The notes under the pieces: generated by a model | The model's database searches: none | What the model was told of the DNA's origin: nothing | What the model saw: the letters and a program-made list of their open reading frames with translations, nothing else | Shown: one piece after another, positions 6,532 through 12,903 of the stretch | Layout: each line of letters begins with the position of its first letter | Numbering within the stretch: position 1 is the stretch's first letter | Position numbers and translations under genes: made by a program | Source: a virus | DNA length: 27,728 bases | Direction: 5' to 3' (one strand) | Virus record (IMG/VR): IMGVR_UViG_3300021425_000142 | Span: 1-27,728 of that record

Positions 6532-6539
6532 TATTTATG
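6532..6539 (-). promoter_or_regulatory. T4-type late promoter element upstream of gp48
   Basis: Read on the - strand this is CATAAATA followed by C, one base off the T4 late octamer TATAAATA. A start site about 6-7 nt downstream would leave a leader of roughly 15 nt before the gp48 ATG (6509-6507). It lies in the only intergenic gap of the - strand operon (6510-6541), which supports use. Confidence 0.65.
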
Positions 6540-6541
6540 AA

Positions 6542-7171
6542 CTAAAGATAAATTTTTCTTTCGTATGGTATTGATTTAAGAGTTTGTAACTCAAGATAAC
6601 TTATTTCATAAATTGGACTCTGAACTCTTTCACCAGGATATTCATTCTTATATTGCCTATTCATTGGCCAGTGATAGTTATATCCAACGAAACTATCCTC
6701 ATTGACTGCCACGCATGTAATCAATGGATGTCTATCGTATCTTATTCCTGGCGTTGCCGCATAATATATGTATGTATAATGTCTTCCTGGCAGAACTTGA
6801 TCAACTTCAGTTCCTTCTGCTAATGCAAGTATTTCATCCATCAACTCTTCAGGTTTCTCAGATCCTTCCAAACCTGCCCTGAGTTCAAAGAATCTATTTT
6901 CAACTGTATCAATATCATCTTCAATATCAAAAGGATCGTAGTCAGTATCACCGCTTCTTTGTAGATCTTTCCTTTGAGCATTCTTGTAGTCACGATCATT
7001 CCTGATCAAACTAATTAACTGGTGCTTCGTCAACCTGGTATAGTTTGCCGTACTACCTCTACCTTTGGCGGTCTTGTAGTAGAGAGTGTATTTTTTAGCA
7101 AGTTGAACTAATTCTTCTTTAGTATAATCGTTTAAAGAATTTCGTTCAAACCCAGTTAATTCTTCGTCCAT
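6542..7171 (-). CDS. Hypothetical late protein with SAP/Rho-N-like N-terminus
   Basis: I do not recognise this 209-aa protein with certainty. Residues about 13-60 (LNDYTKEELVQLAKKY...RLTKHQLISLIRNDRDYK) look like a small two-helix DNA- or RNA-binding domain of the SAP/LEM/Rho-N type. An acidic linker follows (DYDPFDIEDDIDTVENRF). The C-terminal domain holds LPGRHYTYIYYAATPGIRYDRHPLITC, then FVGYNYHW, a P(G)xxY..DRxPL pattern seen in uncharacterised structural proteins of T4-like phages. In T4, gp2 (DNA end protector) lies next to gp4, so this neighbour of gp4 could have a head-closure role, but no gp2 similarity is evident. The start codon lies one base after the gp4 stop. Confidence 0.75.
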   Translation of the reverse strand: MDEELTGFERNSLNDYTKEELVQLAKKYTLYYKTAKGRGSTANYTRLTKHQLISLIRNDRDYKNAQRKDLQRSGDTDYDPFDIEDDIDTVENRFFELRAGLEGSEKPEELMDEILALAEGTEVDQVLPGRHYTYIYYAATPGIRYDRHPLITCVAVNEDSFVGYNYHWPMNRQYKNEYPGERVQSPIYEISYLELQTLKSIPYERKIYL

Positions 7172-7172
7172 T

Positions 7173-7613
7173 TTAGTATCTGATGTTTAGATCTTCTTCA
7201 GTTAGTATTCTGAATTCATAACCACGATCAGCACACCACTCTTTTGCAACTGCCCACTTAGATTGATTCTTGGCATACTCCTTTGCCTCAAAAATATACC
7301 CCTTGGTTATATTATTTGGTTTCTTGGGAGCGCGGCACTGTCTCTTGGGTTTTATTTCAACGACATAGTTTATGATCTTTCCAGAACTGGTCTGTTCTTT
7401 GACCATGAAATCTGGGAAGTATTTGTGAATTCTTCCATCAATAGGTGATCTGTAAGGGATGAAGAATTCTTCACTGGACCATAGTAGAATATTTTCATTA
7501 GTATCTAAGTATTTCATGTACTTTCTTTCCCACAAAGATCTATAGATGATGTTTGATGGGTTTCCGCTATATTTGTTTGGATAAGAGGGTTTGTACTTTC
7601 CTTTGTAAGCCAT
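7173..7613 (-). CDS. 4: Head completion protein gp4
   Basis: This 146-aa protein (T4 gp4, also called gp50 or gp65, is 150 aa) completes the head after packaging so that the tail can join. It aligns closely with T4: MAYKGKYKPSYPNKYSG, then ITYRS-type IIYRSLWERKYMKYLDTN, a YFPDFMV..(D/E) strand, VVEIKPKRQCRAPKKP, WAVAKEWCADRGYEFRILTEEDL. The PDF...EIKPK arrangement is that of the TnsA/PD-(D/E)XK nuclease fold shared by this family. It is the first gene of the - strand late operon and is transcribed away from a symmetrical divergent promoter region whose element (7646-7653) lies 33 nt upstream. Confidence 0.93.
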   Translation of the reverse strand: MAYKGKYKPSYPNKYSGNPSNIIYRSLWERKYMKYLDTNENILLWSSEEFFIPYRSPIDGRIHKYFPDFMVKEQTSSGKIINYVVEIKPKRQCRAPKKPNNITKGYIFEAKEYAKNQSKWAVAKEWCADRGYEFRILTEEDLNIRY

Positions 7614-7653
7614 CTAAATACTTATACTAAAAGTGTTCAATATAGGTATTTAG
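7614..7653. promoter_or_regulatory. Divergent pair of late promoter elements in an inverted repeat
   Basis: CTAAATAC is present on the + strand at 7614-7621 and on the - strand at 7653-7646, as exact inverted copies at the two edges of the intergenic region. Each lies 33 nt from the start codon it would serve (+ strand gene at 7655, gp4 at 7613). Each also abuts the start codon of the opposite gene. The sequence resembles the T4 late -10 (TATAAATA) with the core TAAATA intact. No sigma70 -35 is seen, which fits late promoters. Confidence 0.7.
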
Positions 7654-7654
7654 T

Positions 7655-8455
7655 GTGGGAAGGATCAACATACCAAAACCAAAGAAAATCTTTGAGTTTA
7701 GGGATAAGATAACAAACCTTGCTCAAACTTCTTATTATTACGTTCAATTTGGAGGAATTCCTCAACTTGCTACTAATGCCAGATTAACTCAGTATTTGGC
7801 AGCAAGAGGAATAGATCAAAATTATATTAACGAAGTTGGACTTCTTTGTAGTAATGCTGTACTTCCTACAACGCAGTTGGCAACTGCTGAAGTTAATAGT
7901 AACTATATGGGAATTACCCAGACATTTGCACATAGAAGACAGTTCCAGGATGTTACCTTGGAGTTTTATGTAGATAAAACTTATAATTCTTTAAGGTTCT
8001 TTGAACACTGGATGGACTTCATTGCTGGAGGATCTCACAATGATCTTCTTATACAGAGATATGGTGAACTTGAAGCAGTTAATAAAGATCAGGCAGGAGA
8101 TTCTTATTTTATTAGAATGAATTATCCAGATGAGTACAAATCAAATGGAACATCAATTATTAAATTTGAAAGAGATCATGATTCCGTACATTCTATAGTA
8201 TACAATTTTTATGGAATGTATCCTTATAATATTGCATCTATTCCAGTGAGTTATGGTGCATCAGAACTGTTGAAGATGTCTGTGTCATTTAAGATTGATC
8301 GCTATACTGTTGGAAAAGCAGATAGTTATGCTTGGGTAAATGATGCATCCAATGATAGAAAACCATATATTTTGGGTGAGGATCCATACTTCAATCTTCC
8401 AGTATTCTTAAGAGATATTGGTAGATCAATCATTGATGGAATTAAGTCACTTTGA
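7655..8455 (+). CDS. 54: Baseplate tail-tube initiator, gp54-like
   Basis: This 266-aa protein starts at GTG 7655, with TAGG at 7642-7646 as a weak ribosome site. It has the features of T4 tube-like proteins: a central DVTLEFYVDKTYNSLRFFEHWMDFI strand-helix and a C-terminal VYNFYGMYPYNIASIPVSYGASELLKMSVSFKIDRYT. These correspond to T4 gp54's LVISFRMDSEACNYRAMQDWV and FTGCHPISVSAPELTYDGDNQ...VTFAYR. gp54 starts tail tube assembly on the baseplate, next to gp48. The related tube protein gp19 shares this fold and is the main alternative. The position opposite gp48 and before the hub genes favours gp54. A divergent late promoter serves it. Confidence 0.65.
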   Translation: MGRINIPKPKKIFEFRDKITNLAQTSYYYVQFGGIPQLATNARLTQYLAARGIDQNYINEVGLLCSNAVLPTTQLATAEVNSNYMGITQTFAHRRQFQDVTLEFYVDKTYNSLRFFEHWMDFIAGGSHNDLLIQRYGELEAVNKDQAGDSYFIRMNYPDEYKSNGTSIIKFERDHDSVHSIVYNFYGMYPYNIASIPVSYGASELLKMSVSFKIDRYTVGKADSYAWVNDASNDRKPYILGEDPYFNLPVFLRDIGRSIIDGIKSL

Positions 8456-8458
8456 CCT

Positions 8459-8466
8459 GATAAATA
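8459..8466 (+). promoter_or_regulatory. T4-type late promoter element upstream of gp26
   Basis: GATAAATA lies 4 nt after the upstream stop codon and 25 nt before the gp26 ATG (8492). It matches seven of the eight bases of TATAAATA. No -35 hexamer is present. Its location in the 36-nt gap between two late genes supports a promoter for the hub operon. Confidence 0.65.
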
Positions 8467-8491
8467 ATTTTATATGACTGAGTGAATAATC

Positions 8492-9217
8492 ATGCCATTA
8501 CCATCTATTTCTGTTCCTACATATTCTCTTGAGATTCCATCTACTAACAAGAAGATCAAGTATAGACCTTTTCTTGTAAGAGAAGAGAAACTTCTAATCA
8601 TTGCCAAAGAGAGTCAAGATCCTGAACAAGTCAATCAAGCAATTAAGGATGTCCTTCAGAATTGTATCTTGACTAAGGGAGTTGATATTGAGAAACTGAC
8701 TAGTTTTGATATTGAATACATTTTCCTAAATGTTCGTGGTAAATCTGTAGGAGAAGAAGTCGAAGTTTTGATTACTTGTCTTGATGATATGAAGACCCAG
8801 GTTCCTGTCGCTATCAATCTTGATGATATCAAAGTTGTGCGGGATGAAAGGCACACATGCGACATTGAACTTGATGATACATTCAAGTTGAGGATGAAGT
8901 ATCCATCACTCGAACAATTCGTCAAGCAAAATTACGATGTTGGACCTAAGCAGAGTGATCAGTTGCAATCTACATTTGCTATGATTGCTGATTGTATTGA
9001 GCAAGTATATAATGATGAAGAATCTTTCAGTGCTGCTGATGAAGATCCAAAACATATCAGAGAGTGGATTGAGATGTTATCTCCAAAGCATCTTGAAAAA
9101 GTTAATGATTTCTTTGAGACCATGCCAAAACTATCTCATACTGTAGAAATTATTAATCCAAACACTGGAGTTAGAAATGATATTGTCCTTGAGGGTCTGA
9201 ATAGTTTTTTAGCGTAG
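8492..9217 (+). CDS. 26: Baseplate hub subunit / assembly factor gp26 (zero-frame product)
   Basis: This 241-aa protein (T4 gp26 is 208 aa) belongs to the T4_baseplate family. The N-terminus reads SVPTYSLEIPSTNKKIKYRPFLVREEKLLIIAKESQDPEQVNQAIKDVLQNCI, matching the family pattern of a beta-strand opening then (Y/I)RPF.V.EEK.L.IA.ES.D. A GKSVGEEVEV and an LRMKYPSLEQF segment follow. Genes of this family lie just before tape-measure and hub genes and behave like tail-assembly chaperones. The last codons are AGT TTT TTA GCG TAG, forming an in-phase slippery heptamer at 9205-9211. A minor fraction of ribosomes is predicted to shift to the -1 frame and continue into the small ORF ending at 9393. 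A late promoter element lies at 8459-8466. Confidence 0.85.
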   Translation: MPLPSISVPTYSLEIPSTNKKIKYRPFLVREEKLLIIAKESQDPEQVNQAIKDVLQNCILTKGVDIEKLTSFDIEYIFLNVRGKSVGEEVEVLITCLDDMKTQVPVAINLDDIKVVRDERHTCDIELDDTFKLRMKYPSLEQFVKQNYDVGPKQSDQLQSTFAMIADCIEQVYNDEESFSAADEDPKHIREWIEMLSPKHLEKVNDFFETMPKLSHTVEIINPNTGVRNDIVLEGLNSFLA

Positions 9218-9393
9218 GTATGGCTCATGAAACTCTTGAGTCATACTACAAAACTAACTTTAGTTTGATAAACCATCATAAATATTCATTAACTGAGATT
9301 GAAAATATGATCCCTTGGGAAAGGGAAGTTTATATTGCATTATTGAACATTCATATTGAAGAGGAAAACAAGAAGAATCAGCAGAATGGCTAG
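8492..9393 (+). CDS. Predicted gp26 -1 frameshift fusion, 300 aa (tail-assembly-chaperone-like long form)
   Basis: This joins 240 residues of gp26 (8492-9211), by a -1 shift at T TTT TTA, to 60 residues read from 9211 (AGC GTA GGT ATG GCT...). The -1 frame has no stop between the heptamer and TAG at 9391-9393. The added part contains YSLTEIENMIPWEREVYIALL, an LxxI..M..WE...YI.LL pattern like the T portion of G/GT-type tail chaperones (known in lambda and many other tailed phages). Those long forms contact the tape-measure protein, and the next gene here is the tape-measure candidate. The frameshift is predicted from sequence only. Confidence 0.6.
9205..9246 (+). promoter_or_regulatory. Programmed -1 ribosomal frameshift signal
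   Basis: The slippery heptamer T TTT TTA (9205-9211) is in the X XXY YYZ phase of gp26. A 6-nt spacer (9212-9217, including the zero-frame stop TAG) follows. Then comes a 10-bp stem with one G.U pair: GTATGGCTCA (9218-9227) with TGAGTCATAC (9237-9246), closing a 9-nt loop. Heptamer, phase, spacer length and downstream stem all match textbook -1 frameshift signals. Confidence 0.72.
9220..9393 (+). CDS. Small ORF after gp26 (57 aa from its own ATG)
   Basis: This short gene starts with ATG at 9220 (MAHETLESYYKTNF) and ends at TAG 9391-9393; it could be translated alone or as the -1 extension of gp26. Its N-terminal part (ETLESYYKTNFSLINHHKYSLTEIENMIPWEREVYIALLNIHIEEEN) is predicted helical. The AGGT just before the ATG (9216-9219) is too close to act as a Shine-Dalgarno, which favours frameshift expression over independent initiation. 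In T4 a baseplate hub assembly factor, gp51, is encoded near the hub genes; equivalence is possible but not shown by this sequence. The stop overlaps the start region of the tape-measure candidate. Confidence 0.7.
   Translation: MAHETLESYYKTNFSLINHHKYSLTEIENMIPWEREVYIALLNIHIEEENKKNQQNG
9277..9284 (+). promoter_or_regulatory. Late promoter-like element inside the small ORF
   Basis: CATAAATA occurs 102 nt upstream of the tape-measure candidate's ATG (9386). It has the same octamer as the elements before gp48 and before the fibre gene at 18032. Because it is intragenic and the region is AT-rich, it may be a coincidence. Confidence 0.4.
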
Positions 9394-11011
9394 TTCAATG
9401 ATACCAGATCCTTGGGATACACCAAAACCTGGTAATCCAATTCCACAAAATAAAGGGATCCTAAGTCCTGAGATGAAGAAGTTGGTTACAAACCAACAAA
9501 GTGTCAATGTCTCTGCCATTAGGAGTGATTTACTTCGTGTAGAAAGAAAAAGAGATGCGGTAGACGGGCAAACAACCGCAGTAATTTCTCAGCAAAGTGG
9601 TGTTCTTGAAAACTTCAATAAGAATATTATTGCTCTTAGAGTCGATGTCAATAAACTAGGTAGAGGGTTGGATGGTATATCACGACTTATCTTCCAACAG
9701 AATCAGTTGGAAATTGATAGAATACGTAAAGAGCAGGAAGAATTAAGATTATCTGCGGAAAGAGCAACCAGAAGTGGAAGAGAGAACGCTATCGAGCAGC
9801 GTGTTAACAATGCTCTTCTTGTACCAGTACAGGCAATAACTCCAAAGTTAGCATCTTTATTTGATAGGATTAAGCAGGCACTTGCTATTTTATTTGGTGG
9901 TTGGTTAACTAATCAACTTATAGAATTACTTGAAGCAAACCAAGAAGATAATGTTGAGGGTGTTAAAAAGATAAGTGATAATATCCAAAAAACTATACTA
10001 AAATTAGTTGGTGGTCTAATTGCTGTTGGAGCAGGATTTAAAATTTTAAAGGGAGTAATAGGTAATACTGCAAGAGGATTAACAAGCCTTTTTATTTCAC
10101 GACCTATTGCTGCGGCAACAAGAGGATTAGGAAGAGCACTAAAAAATCCTAGATTGGCAAATACAAGAGCGCCAAAACCAAACTTTAGGCCAACAGGGTT
10201 GACTGGATTAAGTAAGGTTATGGCAGCATTAGATGTCTTTCTCAACCTTAGAAACAAAGAATTCACTGATGCTAGTATAGCTGCTCTTGCTGTAAAGGCA
10301 CCAAATAAAGTTGTAAGAACAATGGCAGGTGCTGGATTTATTGCCGATCAAATTGCTGAAATGTTTGGATTTAGTTTATTTGGTAAAAACCCTAACGAAG
10401 AAGTTGAGGGTAGACCAAATGAAACATTCCTGAAGAATATTGTAACAGAAACTCAGATACTTAAAGAAGAGGAACAAAAAGAGAATACACAAACTTCTTC
10501 AGAACCACAGGAACCACAACCTCAACCATCTACTGGAGCAGCAGTTGAACCTCAAGAAACAAAAGTAACAGAAATATCCTCCGCAGACATAGTTCAACCA
10601 CAAGAAACAATAACTGGACAACCTGTAAATCAACCAGAGCAACAGCGACAATCTCCTGCACCTGTGGCGCAACCTATGGAGACAATTACTGGACAACCTA
10701 CAGTATCTCCACAAGAAACAGAGCAGGTTGAAGTAGCAGAAGCTATGTCTCCTGGAAGTCCAGAACCTTCAATAGAATCTTCTGCGAAGGTTGAGATATC
10801 ACCTGTTGCTATGACTCCTCAAAGAGTTGGTGAAGTTCCTGCTGCAAGACCTGAGGTTGCACTGATAAGAACATCTTCTGCTGCTCAAGGATCACAGACA
10901 AGACCTCCAGTTAGTGAAGGTGAATTGAATCCAGTTCCTAAAATTGGTTCATCTAATCCTGATAATTTCCATAGATTATATTCTGAACTCGTTTATAACG
11001 TAGTAGTATAA
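9386..11011 (+). CDS. Tape-measure-like / tail hub structural protein (gp29 position)
   Basis: This 541-aa protein starts at ATG 9386 (MASSMIPDPWDTPKPG), which overlaps the upstream TAG; the longer reading from TTG 9356 lies inside the small ORF. Residues about 35-150 are long, heptad-rich helices with an Arg/Glu-rich part (IDRIRKEQEELRLSAERATRSGRENAIEQR). A hydrophobic stretch follows (LAILFGGWLTNQLIELL, near 165-185, and LVGGLIAVGAGFKIL). From about 368 to 445 it is a Pro/Gln/Thr-rich linker with repeated QETITGQP. The C-terminus is conserved-looking (DNFHRLYSELVYNVVV). Size, coiled coils, hydrophobic patches and position after the chaperone-like gene suggest the tape measure (T4 gp29, 590 aa). 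No direct gp29 identity is claimed. It shares its architecture with the next gene. Confidence 0.55.
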   Translation: MASSMIPDPWDTPKPGNPIPQNKGILSPEMKKLVTNQQSVNVSAIRSDLLRVERKRDAVDGQTTAVISQQSGVLENFNKNIIALRVDVNKLGRGLDGISRLIFQQNQLEIDRIRKEQEELRLSAERATRSGRENAIEQRVNNALLVPVQAITPKLASLFDRIKQALAILFGGWLTNQLIELLEANQEDNVEGVKKISDNIQKTILKLVGGLIAVGAGFKILKGVIGNTARGLTSLFISRPIAAATRGLGRALKNPRLANTRAPKPNFRPTGLTGLSKVMAALDVFLNLRNKEFTDASIAALAVKAPNKVVRTMAGAGFIADQIAEMFGFSLFGKNPNEEVEGRPNETFLKNIVTETQILKEEEQKENTQTSSEPQEPQPQPSTGAAVEPQETKVTEISSADIVQPQETITGQPVNQPEQQRQSPAPVAQPMETITGQPTVSPQETEQVEVAEAMSPGSPEPSIESSAKVEISPVAMTPQRVGEVPAARPEVALIRTSSAAQGSQTRPPVSEGELNPVPKIGSSNPDNFHRLYSELVYNVVV

Positions 11012-12903
11012 TGGCAATACAAACATCTCTTAGGAAATCATCAACTAGTATTGAAAAGATTGCTGCTTCTCTGAATCAAACCAGGGAAAGTATTCAAGGT
11101 GTTCAGGTTTCTGTTGACAGCCTTAGCAAGATGATAGAAACAAATACTAAGTTTAAATCTCAATTATATGCTAGATCAGAGATTTTATCTTACAGAATAA
11201 CTGAGGCAAGAAATAGAAAAGAAAGAGAAGATAAGTTAGAGGCAAACAAAGTAGGATCACCTAATCCAAATCTTGCATTGGGATTTGGGGCAAAATCTGC
11301 TGGTGGTATTTTTGGTAAATTAATAGCATTTGCATCTTACTTGACTGCTGGATGGATTATCAATAATTTTCAAGTATGGCAGCAGATTGGTGGTGAGTTT
11401 ATAAACAGATTGACGATTCTGAAAAATAATTTGGTGAACTTTGGACCTGCACTTTTAGATGTATTCTCTAAATTAAATTCAGCATTAACATCTTCATTAG
11501 TATCGATATTAACTTTAGATTTCTCTGCATTTACTGAAGGGCAAGTTAAAGAAGATTTTGATGCACTCAATGATGCAGTTAGATCCGTAACACAAAATAT
11601 TCAAGATTCTTATACTGCTCTTACCACACCACTGACTGAAGCAATAGAAGGTGGTGGTTCATCTGACGAAGGTGGTGGAGATACTTCTGGAGGATATGAT
11701 CAATCATCTGGATCTGGAGTAGGTACGGCAGAACAGCAGGCATTACTTTCTACGATTAGATATGCGGAAGGAACTGCTGGACCTACTGGATATAGTATGT
11801 TCTTTGGTGATAGAGATGGTGAAGCAAAGTATGGTGATCTTACAAATAAATCTGTTGCAGAAGTTGAAGAACTGGTAACCAAGTTCTTACAGGATCCTCA
11901 ATCTAAGTTTGGTAATGGTCAAAGATCTGCTGCTGTTGGTGCATATCAATTCATTGACATCACTGGATTGGCAAAATCTGTTGGTATGAGCACCGATAGA
12001 AATTTTGATAAGGAGTTTCAGGATGAGTTAGCACTTAGATTAGCAGCAAAGCAGGGAGTAAGTCCCGAAGTTCTTAGGAGAGAAGGACTTAGCGATTCTG
12101 TAATTAAAAAACTTTCTCCTAAGTGGGCATCATTTCCTGGGAATAATTATGGACAACCAACCAAAGCGATAACATCCCTTAGAGAAACTTATAATAGAGC
12201 AGTAGAAAGATCCAGAAATGCCACGACAAGTTCTAATATTTCCGGATATCGTGTTACTCGTAGTGGTCGGAACATACCATCACTAAGTGCATTGCCAGAT
12301 CATCATAGTAATACTAGAACTTCTGATGGACGTTTAGTTCAGGACTTTACACTGTTTAAAGGTGATAAGTTCTTGAATCTTCCTGTTCCTTCTCCAGTTT
12401 CGGGAACAGTTGCATGGGCAGGTAATGCTGGTAATGGTGGATTATGGGTTGAAATTCAATCTCCAGAGGGTAAAGTCGAGATGGGTCACTTCAACTCCCT
12501 TCGTGTTAAGAAGGGAGATAAGGTCGGTGTTGGATCTATTTTAGGTCTTCAAGGTCATAGTGGAAGGACAATGCCTTCTGGACCTGATGGAACTCATATT
12601 CATATTCAGGCACCAGATAGTGTCCTTGAGAGATATATTCAGATGATTAACTCTAATTCATTCTCTGAGACAAAAGTATCATCTGCAAATATTAACCCAT
12701 CCCCTTCAAGAAATGCTGAAACTAGTAATATTGCATCTAGTAAGGCGGCACAAGTTATAGCAATTGATGCATCGCAGATTCCTGCGGAGAATAATTATTC
12801 TCCAATGCCTGCGGCATCTCCTATGGTTGCATCTATTTCTGAAGGTCAACTGTTAAATAGATTAAATAAGAACAAACTATTAACTGATCTAGCATATACC
12901 TGA
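11011..12903 (+). CDS. Tail-associated peptidoglycan hydrolase: coiled coil + lysozyme-like + M23 peptidase
   Basis: This 630-aa protein has three parts. Residues 1-210 are coiled coil with a hydrophobic LIAFASYLTAGWIINNF (about 104-120), similar in layout to the preceding protein. A Gly/Ser/Asp linker (213-238) leads to a lysozyme-like domain (about 240-400) with LLSTIRYAEGTAGPTGYSMFFGD (Glu253 is the probable catalytic acid) and SAAVGAYQFI, the pattern of GH104-type phage transglycosylases. Residues about 430-535 are an M23/LytM zinc peptidase: candidate ligands His432 and Asp445 (VQDF), GTVAWAG, GHFNSL (His493), GDKVGVGSILGLQGHSG, and HIHI (His529, His531). It probably opens the cell wall during infection, replacing the lysozyme domain of T4 gp5. 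It overlaps both neighbours by one base. Confidence 0.82.
   Translation: MAIQTSLRKSSTSIEKIAASLNQTRESIQGVQVSVDSLSKMIETNTKFKSQLYARSEILSYRITEARNRKEREDKLEANKVGSPNPNLALGFGAKSAGGIFGKLIAFASYLTAGWIINNFQVWQQIGGEFINRLTILKNNLVNFGPALLDVFSKLNSALTSSLVSILTLDFSAFTEGQVKEDFDALNDAVRSVTQNIQDSYTALTTPLTEAIEGGGSSDEGGGDTSGGYDQSSGSGVGTAEQQALLSTIRYAEGTAGPTGYSMFFGDRDGEAKYGDLTNKSVAEVEELVTKFLQDPQSKFGNGQRSAAVGAYQFIDITGLAKSVGMSTDRNFDKEFQDELALRLAAKQGVSPEVLRREGLSDSVIKKLSPKWASFPGNNYGQPTKAITSLRETYNRAVERSRNATTSSNISGYRVTRSGRNIPSLSALPDHHSNTRTSDGRLVQDFTLFKGDKFLNLPVPSPVSGTVAWAGNAGNGGLWVEIQSPEGKVEMGHFNSLRVKKGDKVGVGSILGLQGHSGRTMPSGPDGTHIHIQAPDSVLERYIQMINSNSFSETKVSSANINPSPSRNAETSNIASSKAAQVIAIDASQIPAENNYSPMPAASPMVASISEGQLLNRLNKNKLLTDLAYT

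Noticed and set aside
9356-9385. TTG at 9356 as start of the tape-measure candidate
   Set aside because: It adds a basic, non-conserved-looking MKRKTRRISR that is just the small ORF read in another frame; ATG 9386 is the better start.
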